Source of the DNA: Rhodoferax fermentans
Lineage (GTDB): Bacteria; Pseudomonadota; Gammaproteobacteria; Burkholderiales; Burkholderiaceae_C
Direction: 5' to 3'
DNA: 64,000 bases
Assembly (NCBI RefSeq): GCF_002017865.1
Contig: NZ_MTJN01000002.1
Span: 1,488,001-1,552,000 of the forward strand
Each line of letters starts with the position of its first letter. The stretch's first letter is position 1. The notes under the pieces are model-generated. The model was not told where the DNA came from, made no database searches, and saw only the letters and a program-made list of their open reading frames with translations. Of this stretch, positions 1-7,843 are shown piece after piece. The translations under genes were made by a program, and so were the position numbers.

Positions 1-1
1 T

Positions 2-91
2 TTCTTCTCGAGGCCGGTGAGTGCTGCCGAGTTTGAACAGATCTGCGGCCAGATCCACGTCCATCCACCCACCGTCAACGCCGCGCTCTGA
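2..91 (+). CDS. 3' end of an unidentified gene (partial)
   Basis: An open frame enters from the left edge and stops with TGA at 89-91, giving a 29-residue C-terminal tail that ends HPPTVNAAL. It converges on the sugar ABC ATPase gene that ends at 118. The tail is too short to name; because of the neighbouring sugar importer it could belong to sugar metabolism, but that is only context. Another open frame could equally be chance at this length. Confidence 0.35.
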   Translation, partial: FFSRPVSAAEFEQICGQIHVHPPTVNAAL

Positions 92-117
92 GCCAGGCGG
101 CGGGCCAGGCGTTCACC

Positions 118-1188
118 TCAGCCGAGTCGCACACCGGTCTGGGCATCAAACCAGTTGTTGTGGCGGCTGCTGATGGTCAGGCCCACGTTGTCACCCACGG
201 CCACCGGGGTGCTCGGCGGTACACGCACATTGATCAGCCCGGCACCGGTCTGGACCACCACATAGGTGTCGGCGCCGGTCGGCTCCACCAGCGTGACCTC
301 ACCGCGCCAGGGTGCGTCGTCAGCCAGGTGGATGTGCTCCGGGCGCTGGCCCAGGGTCACCGCGCCGGCCACCGGTGCGGGCAGCTGCAAAACCCCACCT
401 TCAAAGGAAAATTGGCCTGTAGCCCCGATGCCGCTTGCGTTACCAGTTATGAAATTCATAGTGGGTGAACCAATGAACCCGGCCACATAGGTGTTGACCG
501 GCTGGCGGTAGATCTCGTAGGGGGTGCCAATCTGCTGCAACGTGCCGTCCTTCAACACCGCGATGCGGCTGCCCAGCGTCATGGCCTCAATCTGGTCGTG
601 CGTCACATACACGCTGGTGATGCCTGAGAGCAGGTGCAGGCGTTTGATCTCGGCACGCATCTCCACGCGTAACTTGGCGTCCAGGTTGGAGAGCGGCTCG
701 TCAAACAGGAACAGCTGCGGGTCACGCGCCAGCGCCCGGCCCATGGCCACCCGCTGGCGCTGGCCACCCGAGAGCTGCGCTGGGCGGCGCTCCAGCAGGT
801 GCTCGATCTGCAGCAATGCGGCCACCTCGTGGATACGGCGGGTGCGCACATCGAGCGGGATCTTGCGCATCTCGAGCGCAAAACCGATGTTCTGCGCCAC
901 ATTCATGGTCGGGTACAGCGCATAACTCTGGAACACCATGGCGATGTCGCGCTGCGCAGGCGGCATGTCGACCACGTTTTTGCCACCGATCCACAACTCC
1001 CCTTCGGTGGGCGCCTCCAGCCCGGCCAGGATGTTGAGCAGGGTAGATTTGCCGCAACCCGAGGGCCCGACCAGAATCAGAAACTCGCCCGGCGCCACAT
1101 CAATGTTGATGTGGCTGAGCACCTCAATCGCGCGGGGACCTTTGCCGAACACCTTGCGAATACCCGCAATGTGGAGTGAAGCTGCCAT
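118..1188 (-). CDS. gtsD: Sugar ABC transporter ATPase (MalK/UgpC/GtsD type)
   Basis: Cytoplasmic ATPase that energises the adjacent sugar importer. The 356-residue protein has a Walker A GPSGCGKST at about residues 41-49, the Q-loop, the signature LSGGQRQRV at 139-147, Walker B LFLFDE at 159-164, the H-loop VTHDQ, and a C-terminal TOBE/MalK-like regulatory region containing GQRPEH. The ATG at 1188 is chosen because AAGGA lies just upstream; a longer in-frame start would run into the permease gene. It is the last gene of a four-gene operon, 4 bp after gtsC. Glucose or a related sugar is inferred from the binding protein, since MalK-type ATPases are shared among sugars. Confidence 0.93.
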   Translation of the reverse strand: MAASLHIAGIRKVFGKGPRAIEVLSHINIDVAPGEFLILVGPSGCGKSTLLNILAGLEAPTEGELWIGGKNVVDMPPAQRDIAMVFQSYALYPTMNVAQNIGFALEMRKIPLDVRTRRIHEVAALLQIEHLLERRPAQLSGGQRQRVAMGRALARDPQLFLFDEPLSNLDAKLRVEMRAEIKRLHLLSGITSVYVTHDQIEAMTLGSRIAVLKDGTLQQIGTPYEIYRQPVNTYVAGFIGSPTMNFITGNASGIGATGQFSFEGGVLQLPAPVAGAVTLGQRPEHIHLADDAPWRGEVTLVEPTGADTYVVVQTGAGLINVRVPPSTPVAVGDNVGLTISSRHNNWFDAQTGVRLG

Positions 1189-1192
1189 GTTC

Positions 1193-2053
1193 TTATCCTT
1201 TGACGGCACCAGCCGTCAAGCCTTTGACGAAATACTGGCCAGCCAGCACGTACACCAGCATGGTCGGCAGGCCGGCAATGATGGCGGCGGCCATGTCCAC
1301 GTTGTAGTTCTTGACGCTGCTGCTGGTGTTGGCCAGGTTGTTGAGGCCCACCGTGATCGGCTGGCTGTCGGCACCGCTGAAAGCCACCCCAAACAGGAAG
1401 TCGTTCCAGATGTTGGTGAACTGCCAGATCAGCGTCACCATCAGAATCGGTGTTGACATCGGCAACACGATGCGCCAGAAGATGCGCCAGAAACCCGCAC
1501 CGTCCAGACGTGCTGCGTTGACCAGCTCACGCGGAATGGCGCTGTAGTAGTTGCGAAAAAACAGCGTGGTGCCCGCCATGCCGGCCAGGCTGTGCACCAG
1601 CACCAGCCCGAACACCGAGCTCGACAGGCCCAGATCCCCCAGCACCTGGCTCATCGGCAACAGCACCACCTGGAACGGCATGAACACCCCGAACAGCAAC
1701 AAACCAAACAGGAACTCCGAGCCCCTGAAACGCCACAGGCTCAGCACATACCCGTTGACCGCGCCCCAGGCGGTGGAGATCAGCACCGCAGGCACCACCA
1801 TCGTCACCGAGTTCAAAAAATAGGGCTGCAGACCCCGGCAGTCGACCCCGGTGCAGGCGCTGGACCAGGCCAGCCGCCAGGCCTCCAGGTTCAACGCCTG
1901 CGGCAGGCTCACCAGGTTGCCTGCGCGGATTTGCTCGGCATCTTTGAAGCTGGTGACCAGCATCACATACAAAGGCGCCAGAAAAAACAGCGCCGCCAGC
2001 AGCAGCACGCCGTACACCAGCAGACGCGTTAACAGCAACAACTTGGCATTCAT
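1193..2053 (-). CDS. gtsC: Sugar ABC transporter permease (MalG family)
   Basis: Inner-membrane permease of the importer, 286 residues with about six hydrophobic segments. The EAA loop that contacts the ATPase is visible as NAARLDGAGFWRIFWRIVLP. It ends ...TAGAVKG. The ATG at 2053 gives the typical short cytoplasmic start MNAKLLLLTRLL; the open frame continues further upstream, but only through a G/C-rich repeat-like spacer. The partner permease lies upstream and the ATPase downstream. The match to Pseudomonas-type glucose transporter GtsC is from memory; the substrate is inferred. Confidence 0.9.
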   Translation of the reverse strand: MNAKLLLLTRLLVYGVLLLAALFFLAPLYVMLVTSFKDAEQIRAGNLVSLPQALNLEAWRLAWSSACTGVDCRGLQPYFLNSVTMVVPAVLISTAWGAVNGYVLSLWRFRGSEFLFGLLLFGVFMPFQVVLLPMSQVLGDLGLSSSVFGLVLVHSLAGMAGTTLFFRNYYSAIPRELVNAARLDGAGFWRIFWRIVLPMSTPILMVTLIWQFTNIWNDFLFGVAFSGADSQPITVGLNNLANTSSSVKNYNVDMAAAIIAGLPTMLVYVLAGQYFVKGLTAGAVKG

Positions 2054-2165
2054 GCGTCTTTGTCCAAGCAGGGGGGATGTGTGCGGGCACCCATGGAACT
2101 GGCTTTGCCAGACCATAGGGTGCGTCCCCCCTTCAGGGGGGAAGACTTGATGCGGCTCAGGGGGC
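2054..2165. repeat. Spacer with C6/G6 hairpin, repeat-like
   Basis: The 112-bp spacer between gtsB and gtsC holds a hairpin with arms CCCCCC (2126-2131) and GGGGGG (2136-2141). It is followed by CTCAGGGGGCTC, so there are three nearby C/G runs. Similar C/G-run hairpins occur at 32998-33030 and 37013-37027. I recall this style of spacer as frequent in Comamonadaceae. Inside an operon it might tune expression between the two permease genes; that is inference. Confidence 0.45.
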
Positions 2166-3035
2166 TCATCTTTTTTCGCGCAGCTCGCTGTAAAGGTAAG
2201 GCACCACGATGGCCGCCACAGTGGCCAGCATCATGGTGGCACTGGCCGCCCCCAGACCAATCTGGCCACGCGTGAAACTCATGGTGTACATGAAGGTGGC
2301 GGGCAGATCCGATGCATAACCCGGCCCGCCCGCGGTGAGTGCCATCACCAGGTCAAAGGCCTTGATCGCCAGATGTGACAAGACCAGAATGGTCGAAAAC
2401 ACCACCGGGCGCAACATCGGCAGGATGATGCGCCAGTAAATGCGTGGCAGGCTGGCGCCGTCGATCTGCGCGGCCTTGATGATGTTGTCGTCAATACCGC
2501 GCAGGCCCGCCAGGAACAGGGCCATGGCAAAACCGGTGGACTGCCAGATGCCGGCGATCACCACGCAGTAGATGGCGGTGTCGCTCTGCACCAGCCAGTC
2601 AAAACCGAACGAGGTCCAGCCCAAGTCGTGCATGAGTTTTTCCAGGCCCAGGCTGGGGTTCAGAATCCATTTCCAGGCGGTACCGGTGACGATGAAAGAC
2701 AGCGCCATGGGGTACAGGTAGATGGTGCGCAACACCCCATCAAAGCGGATTTTCTGATCCAGAAAAATTGCCAACAGCAGGCCCAGCAACATCGAGCCGC
2801 CCACATACAGCAGGCTGAAAAGAACCAGATTTTGGAGCGCAACGTGCCAGCGTTCCATGTCCCACAGGCGCACATACTGTTCCAGCCCGACAAACTCGTC
2901 GTAGTTGGGCAACATGCGTGAGTTGGTGACTGAGAGCACCCCGTTCCAGATCATCAGCCCGTAGATGAAGGCAAACCCCAACACAAAGCCGGGCGCAACC
3001 ACCAGTTTGGGGAGCAGGTTTTCAAGGGATTTCAT
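2166..3035 (-). CDS. gtsB: Sugar ABC transporter permease (MalF family)
   Basis: First permease subunit, 289 residues with about six membrane segments. Visible features are LYPMALSFIVTGTAWKW, the EAA loop AAQIDGASLPRIYWRIILP and the C-terminus PYLYSELREKR, all typical of GtsB-like glucose permeases. The ATG at 3035 is preferred; a GTG six bases upstream (3041) is possible, and neither has a strong ribosome site. The binding-protein gene lies 30 bp upstream on the same strand. Its family role is to form the heterodimeric channel with the next permease. Confidence 0.92.
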   Translation of the reverse strand: MKSLENLLPKLVVAPGFVLGFAFIYGLMIWNGVLSVTNSRMLPNYDEFVGLEQYVRLWDMERWHVALQNLVLFSLLYVGGSMLLGLLLAIFLDQKIRFDGVLRTIYLYPMALSFIVTGTAWKWILNPSLGLEKLMHDLGWTSFGFDWLVQSDTAIYCVVIAGIWQSTGFAMALFLAGLRGIDDNIIKAAQIDGASLPRIYWRIILPMLRPVVFSTILVLSHLAIKAFDLVMALTAGGPGYASDLPATFMYTMSFTRGQIGLGAASATMMLATVAAIVVPYLYSELREKR

Positions 3036-3065
3036 AAGCACGCTGACGAGACATGTTTGCTCGGT

Positions 3066-4316
3066 TCACTGCGTCGCAGCCGCCTTAGCAATGCTTTTGA
3101 CACCGTCGGCCACGCTGATTTTGTCGTTGTTCCAGAACTGGCTCACCGCGTCCTTGATCGCGCCCTCGATGGCGGGTTTGACCGCCATGCCGTGGGAAAT
3201 CGACGGCACCAGGGAGCCCGCTCTGCCAGAGGTGGCAAAGTCCCTGGCGGACAGCTTGGCGCAGTCGTCAAACTTGCTCATGTCCATGCCAAGTCGCACC
3301 GGGATCGAGCCCTTGCTCAGGTTAAAAGTCTGCTGGAATGTGGTGCCCATGAGGGCGGCGGCCAGGTCGGCCTGGGCTTGTTGCGCCCCGGCGCTTTTGA
3401 GCTTGAACATGACAAACGAGTCCAGATTGAAGGTGTAGGCATTGGTGCTGCCCGGGGCGGCGGCACACAGGTAGTCTTTGCCGGGCAACTTGCCTGCGGC
3501 GCTGAACTCACCCTTGGCCCAATCCCCCATGATCTGGAAAGCGGCCTTGTTCTGGATCAGCAGTGCGGTGGCCAGGTTCCAGTCGCGCCCCGGGGCGGCC
3601 GGGTCGGTGTAGGCCTTGAGCCTGCGAAAGGTTTCCAACGACTTGGCCATGGTCGGGCTGCTCAGGGCAGCCGGGTCGAGCTTGACCAGCGCGTCCTGGT
3701 AAAACTTCGGTCCCCCCACCCCCAGCAGCACCGACTCGAAGACGGTGAGGTCTTGCCAGTTCTGGCCGCCATGCGCCAGCGGGATCAACCCGGCCTTTTT
3801 GACCTTGTCCGCTGCGGCAAAAAACTCGTCCCAGGTCCTGGGCATGGCTGCCACACCGGCCTTTTTGAGCACCGACGTGTTGGCCCAGATCCAGTTGACG
3901 CGGTGCACATTGACCGGCGCGGCCACATAACTGCCCCGGTATTTCATGCCGTTGGCCACCACCGGTGGCAGCAGGCTGTCCCATTTTTCGGCTTTGGCGG
4001 TGGCATCCAGGTTGGCCAGCACCCCCTCGTTCGCCCACTCCTGAATCGCCGGGCCCTTGATCTGGGCGGCTGCGGGTGGGTTGCCCGCGATCACGCGGCT
4101 TTTGAGCACGGTCATGGCGTTGTCACCACCGCCCCCGGCCACCGCAAAGTCTTTCCAGCTGTGGCCCTGGGCTTGCATGGTCTTTTTCAACTCGGCCATG
4201 GCCCGGGCCTCGCCGCCCGAGGTCCACCAGTGCAACACTTCCACCTCACCCGCCATCACGCATCTGCCAGCCAGCAGGCACAACAAGGCAAGCGCTTGCG
4301 GGATTCGTTTGACCAT
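3066..4316 (-). CDS. gtsA: Periplasmic sugar-binding protein, glucose type
   Basis: Captures the sugar in the periplasm and delivers it to GtsBC. The 416-residue protein starts with a signal peptide (MVKRIPQALALLCLLAG..., cleavage near VMAGEVEV). Segments such as EVLHWWTSGGEA, AGGGGDNAMTVLKSR, PVNVHRVNW, LAHGGQNWQD and GDWAKGEF strongly resemble Pseudomonas GtsA (glucose/mannose family). The ATG at 4316 has AGGAG seven bases upstream and excludes a non-signal N-terminal extension. It is the first gene of the gts operon, with a palindromic AT-rich site upstream. Confidence 0.93.
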   Translation of the reverse strand: MVKRIPQALALLCLLAGRCVMAGEVEVLHWWTSGGEARAMAELKKTMQAQGHSWKDFAVAGGGGDNAMTVLKSRVIAGNPPAAAQIKGPAIQEWANEGVLANLDATAKAEKWDSLLPPVVANGMKYRGSYVAAPVNVHRVNWIWANTSVLKKAGVAAMPRTWDEFFAAADKVKKAGLIPLAHGGQNWQDLTVFESVLLGVGGPKFYQDALVKLDPAALSSPTMAKSLETFRRLKAYTDPAAPGRDWNLATALLIQNKAAFQIMGDWAKGEFSAAGKLPGKDYLCAAAPGSTNAYTFNLDSFVMFKLKSAGAQQAQADLAAALMGTTFQQTFNLSKGSIPVRLGMDMSKFDDCAKLSARDFATSGRAGSLVPSISHGMAVKPAIEGAIKDAVSQFWNNDKISVADGVKSIAKAAATQ

Positions 4317-4362
4317 GTCCACTCCTGAAAATCGATCCGGGCAGGCGCACAGCGTCACCCGA

Positions 4363-4383
4363 ATTAATTAATTGTTAATTAAT
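4363..4383. promoter_or_regulatory. AT-rich palindrome upstream of gts operon
   Basis: A perfect inverted repeat with arms ATTAATTAA (4363-4371) and TTAATTAAT (4375-4383) around TTG. It lies 46 bp upstream of the gtsA start, in the only AT-rich patch nearby. Its position suits an operator of a sugar-responsive repressor; the regulator is unknown and may lie outside the window. Confidence 0.6.
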
Positions 4384-4444
4384 AAAACACCCAAACAATG
4401 CGGGCTTACCCTTGTTGTTGTTGCTGCAGATCAAGCTTTCCAAC

Positions 4445-5893
4445 TCACAGGCTGGCGCGCATCTCCTGAAACACCTGCCAAAAGGTGGCGTCCTGCGTGG
4501 TGCAGAAGTTGATGCGCATCAGGGTGCCGGGCGCCCGGTTGGCATGGAACAGCGAGCCCGGCGCCAGCAGGTAACCCAGGTCCAGCATGCGTTGTGCCAG
4601 CGCATCGGTGTCCACCCCGGTGTCGACCCAGCCAAACAGGCCCGTCGGGGGCGCCACAAAACGGCAACCCGCTGCCAGCGCCAGCGTCACACTGCGCCCC
4701 CGCGCCTGGGCCAGTCGAGTGCGCACCTGCTGGGCATGGCGGCGCAGCTGGCCCTGCTCGATGCACCAGGCCAGCGCTTTTTCGAGCAGCGCCGGGGTGG
4801 TCAGCGTGGCCAGCAGCTTGGTGTCGAGCAGTTGTTCGTACAGATGGGTGGGGGCAGCCAGAAAACCGATGCGCCAGCCAGGCGCCAGGATTTTGGAAAA
4901 CCCACTGACGTAGATGGTGCGCTGCAGACCATCCAGCGCACTCAGCCGGGTGGCGTGTTCGGGCGCCAGATGGCTGTAGGTGTCGTCCTCCACAATCACA
5001 AAGTTGTGCGCGCTGGCCAGTTGTAACAAGCGGTGCGCACTGCCCGGGCTCAGGCAGAAGCCGGTCGGGTTGTGCAACACACTGACGCTGACAAACAGCT
5101 TCGGGCTATGCAACTCACAATAACGCGCCATCACCGCCAGGTCCGGCCCGTCCGGCCCGCGTGGCACCGGCAGGATGCGCATGCCCAGGGCGTCGAGCCG
5201 GGCAAACTCGATGGCCCAACCAGGCTCTTCAACCATCACACAGTCACCGGTGCGCAGCAGAGTGCGGCTGACGATGTCAAGCGCGTGGGTTGCCCCCACG
5301 GTGGTGATGATCTGCTGCGCGGTGGCCGGAATCGCCAGCGCCGCCAGCCGGGCCGAGAGCGCCTGGCGCAGCCCCGAGTCACCGGCGGGTTCACCATACT
5401 GCAGCGACAAGGCGCGCAGCTGCGCACCACTGCTGACACGGCGGATGGCGGCGGGCAAAAAACCGGTCTCCAGCCAGTCCGGCGGGAAAGCGCCCAGGCC
5501 GGGCTGGGGTTTGTCGCTGCCACGCTGGAACATGCCACGGATCAGTGCGGTGGCATTGACCGGCACATGCTGCGCTGCAAAAACGCTGCCAACCGAGCTG
5601 GTGCCGGGTGGCATCAGATCCACATTTTTTGTAGCAACCTGCCCTTTATCCACAAGGGCCAGCGCGCGATTTCTCACAAAGAAACCGCGATTCTTGTGCG
5701 CCTCCACCAGGCCCTGCGCCAGCAACTGGTCGTAGGCTGCCACCACCGTGCTCGGACTCACATCCTGCTGCTGCGCACACAGGCGTACCGAGGGCAGGCG
5801 GCTGCCCGCTGCCAGCAGACCGCTGTTGATGCGCTCCGCCAGGCGCGCCGCGAGTTGTGCGGACAAGGACTGTGACCGGGTTCTGACCAACAT
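4445..5893 (-). CDS. MocR/PdxR-family transcriptional regulator (GntR HTH fused to aminotransferase fold)
   Basis: A 482-residue regulator with an N-terminal winged-helix domain (about residues 1-75; ...PSVRLCAQQQDVSPSTVVAAYDQL) and a C-terminal class-I aminotransferase-like domain. The PLP lysine is in SGFSKILAPGWRIG, with EDDTYSHL and NPTGFCLSPG nearby. MocR proteins sense PLP or PLP-amine adducts and usually control an adjacent divergent gene, here the racemase operon. The ATG at 5893 has GGGAG upstream. The linker between the domains (VRNRALALVDKGQVATKNV) coincides with a palindromic repeat (5625-5665). The effector is unknown. Confidence 0.9.
   Translation of the reverse strand: MLVRTRSQSLSAQLAARLAERINSGLLAAGSRLPSVRLCAQQQDVSPSTVVAAYDQLLAQGLVEAHKNRGFFVRNRALALVDKGQVATKNVDLMPPGTSSVGSVFAAQHVPVNATALIRGMFQRGSDKPQPGLGAFPPDWLETGFLPAAIRRVSSGAQLRALSLQYGEPAGDSGLRQALSARLAALAIPATAQQIITTVGATHALDIVSRTLLRTGDCVMVEEPGWAIEFARLDALGMRILPVPRGPDGPDLAVMARYCELHSPKLFVSVSVLHNPTGFCLSPGSAHRLLQLASAHNFVIVEDDTYSHLAPEHATRLSALDGLQRTIYVSGFSKILAPGWRIGFLAAPTHLYEQLLDTKLLATLTTPALLEKALAWCIEQGQLRRHAQQVRTRLAQARGRSVTLALAAGCRFVAPPTGLFGWVDTGVDTDALAQRMLDLGYLLAPGSLFHANRAPGTLMRINFCTTQDATFWQVFQEMRASL
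5625..5665. repeat. Palindromic element copy 1, inside MocR-like gene
   Basis: Core arms GCCCTT (5641-5646) and AAGGGC (5654-5659), flanked by TTTTTTGTAGC. On the coding strand it reads ALVDKGQVATKN, in the inter-domain linker, so it is tolerated in frame. It matches the family best seen at 54541-54561. Confidence 0.6.
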
Positions 5894-5976
5894 CTTGTGT
5901 ACTCCCTCTAACGCTGCCAACACTTCAAGCCAGCTGGCAAGCCTCCACACGGTGGCGGCAGCTGTGTTGCCAACAC

Positions 5977-6030
5977 AAACAATACAGTAGTCTGAAATGT
6001 CTTTTTAAGTGTACTGCAGGTGTATTGTTT
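5977..6030. promoter_or_regulatory. Candidate MocR operator between divergent genes
   Basis: A perfect 10-bp inverted repeat, AAACAATACA at 5977-5986 and TGTATTGTTT at 6021-6030, plus a direct half-site GTGTACTG at 6009-6016 next to GTGTATTG at 6020-6027. It lies in the 305-bp gap between the MocR gene (start 5893) and the racemase gene (start 6199). MocR proteins bind paired direct or inverted half-sites in such gaps. The rest of the gap holds one palindromic element (6135-6186) and no gene that I can see. Confidence 0.55.
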
Positions 6031-6134
6031 TTGGCACTACATTTGTGGGCATGATGGGCTTTTCTCCCCCCGCTGACCACCACCCCAAGTGCCGCACTGC
6101 GGCGGCACGATGCTGCACGGATCAGCAGGATTCA

Positions 6135-6186
6135 AGCCAAATTTGCCCCCAGCCCTTACGCCAAAAGGGCCAATAGCTATGACAAA
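6135..6186. repeat. Palindromic element copy 2, intergenic
   Basis: Core arms GCCCTT (6152-6157) and AAGGGC (6165-6170), left flank GCCAAATTTGCCCCC, right flank AATAGCTATGACAAA. It ends about 12 bp before the racemase start, so it forms part of that gene's leader. Confidence 0.7.
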
Positions 6187-6198
6187 TGGAGCACACCC

Positions 6199-6891
6199 AT
6201 GAAAACGCTGGGCCTGATCGGTGGCATGAGCTGGGAGTCCACGCTGCCTTATTACCAGCACATCAACCAGACAGTGAAGGAATCCCTGGGCGGCTTGCAT
6301 TCGGCCAAACTGATCCTGTACAGCGTGGACTTTGCCGAGATTGCGCAACTGCAGGCAAGCGGGCAATGGGATGCGGCGGGCGCTTTGCTGGCAGATGTGG
6401 CGCGCAAGCTGGCGCACGCCGGGGCCGACGCGCTGGTGATCTGTACCAACACCATGCACAAGGTGGCCCCGGCCATCGAGGCTGCGGTCGACATCCCCTT
6501 GTTGCATATCGCCGACCCAACCGCACAGGCCATTCAACAAGCCGGGCTCACTACCGTCGGGCTGCTGGGAACCCGTTTCACGATGGAGCAGGACTTTTAC
6601 CGCGCCCGCCTGGAGAGCCATTTTGGCCTGACGGTGCTCACACCGCCGCCTGAGGCGCGCAACGAGGTGCACCGGATCATCTTCGAGGAGTTGTGCCTGG
6701 GCCAGGTGCAAGCGGGCTCGCAACACACCCTGCAGCGCATCGCCGCGCAATTACAAACGCAGGGCGCACAAGCCATCATCCTGGGCTGCACCGAACTGGC
6801 CATGAGCCTGCAGCCACAACATCTGAGCCTGCCCCTGTTTGACACCACCGCGTTGCACGCCCGCAGCGCTGCGTTGTGGGCTCTATCTTGA
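6199..6891 (+). CDS. Aspartate/glutamate racemase family protein (YgeA/RacX type)
   Basis: A 230-residue cofactor-independent amino-acid racemase. It opens MKTLGLIGGMSWEST, as in YgeA-like enzymes. The two catalytic cysteines are in ICTNTMHK (about residue 83) and ILGCTELA (about residue 195). The family interconverts L- and D-amino acids by a two-base mechanism; YgeA-type members have broad specificity. It is the first gene of a plus-strand run with an exporter, an aminotransferase, a GST and a PhzF-like gene, divergent from a MocR regulator, so amino-acid metabolism or detoxification is likely. The exact substrate cannot be read. Confidence 0.88.
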   Translation: MKTLGLIGGMSWESTLPYYQHINQTVKESLGGLHSAKLILYSVDFAEIAQLQASGQWDAAGALLADVARKLAHAGADALVICTNTMHKVAPAIEAAVDIPLLHIADPTAQAIQQAGLTTVGLLGTRFTMEQDFYRARLESHFGLTVLTPPPEARNEVHRIIFEELCLGQVQAGSQHTLQRIAAQLQTQGAQAIILGCTELAMSLQPQHLSLPLFDTTALHARSAALWALS

Positions 6892-6901
6892 AAGTTTGCT
6901 T

Positions 6902-7843
6902 TTGAAAAACACCCACCACGAAACCCTGGGCATGTGGCTCGGTGTGCTGGGCGTCGCCATCTTTGCGGTGACGCTGCCGATGACGCGCCTGGCCACTGGC
7001 ACGGCACAGGCGCCCTATCTCTCGCCCTGGTTTGTGACCTTTGGGCGGGCGGTGCTGGCAGGGGCCTTGTCCCTGGTGTTTTTGCTGGCCACCCGCTCTG
7101 CCCTGCCCACCCCGGCGCAGCGCAAGCCGCTGGTGATGGCGCTGTTGGGCAATGCCATCGGTTACCCGCTGCTGCTGGGGTTTGCGCTGTTGCATGTCAA
7201 CTCCGGCCATGCGGCGGTGATCACAGCGCTGCTGCCGCTGAGCACGGCGGCGGTGGCCGCTCTGGTGTTGCACCAGCGGGCGCGGCTGGGCTTTTGGTTG
7301 TTTGCCGCGCTGGGCAGTGGCCTGGTGCTGGTGTTTGTGCTGTGGCGCAGCCACAGCCAGGGCCACGGTTTTGGCCTGGCCTGGGCCGACCTGTTGCTGC
7401 TGGGTGCGGTACTGTCTGCCTCGGTGGGTTATGTTTTTGGGGCGCAGGTGACCCATGCGCTGGGCGCCGAGCGGGTGATCTGCTGGGTCTGTGTGATGGC
7501 GCTGCCACTCACCGTGCCCGGTGCGCTGTTGACTTGGCCGAGCCACAGCGTGCCCAGCTCGGCCTGGCTGGGTTTGGTGTACGTCGGTGTGTTCTCCATG
7601 TGGGCCGGTTTTTTTGCCTGGTATCGCGGCATGGCGATGGGCGGTGCACTGCGCGTGAGCCAGACCCAGCTGCTACAACCGTTTTTGAGTATCCTGGCTG
7701 CCGTGCCCTTGCTGGGTGAGCCGCTGGAACTGGCCACCCTGGGCTTTGCCCTGGCCGTGATCACCACCGTTTTTCTGGGCAGGCGTTTTGCCAAACCTGC
7801 CCCTGTTGTTGTTACCCTCGTCGCCTCAAAGGAACCTGTATGA
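6902..7843 (+). CDS. EamA/DMT-family transporter
   Basis: An inner-membrane permease of the drug/metabolite transporter superfamily with about ten hydrophobic helices in two EamA halves. Family members export amino acids and other metabolites. The start is uncertain: TTG at 6902 has GAAAG upstream and gives 313 residues; ATG at 6932 gives 303 and begins right at the first membrane helix. The gene starts 10 bp after the racemase and overlaps the following aminotransferase by 4 bp, so translational coupling is likely. Confidence 0.87.
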   Translation: MKNTHHETLGMWLGVLGVAIFAVTLPMTRLATGTAQAPYLSPWFVTFGRAVLAGALSLVFLLATRSALPTPAQRKPLVMALLGNAIGYPLLLGFALLHVNSGHAAVITALLPLSTAAVAALVLHQRARLGFWLFAALGSGLVLVFVLWRSHSQGHGFGLAWADLLLLGAVLSASVGYVFGAQVTHALGAERVICWVCVMALPLTVPGALLTWPSHSVPSSAWLGLVYVGVFSMWAGFFAWYRGMAMGGALRVSQTQLLQPFLSILAAVPLLGEPLELATLGFALAVITTVFLGRRFAKPAPVVVTLVASKEPV

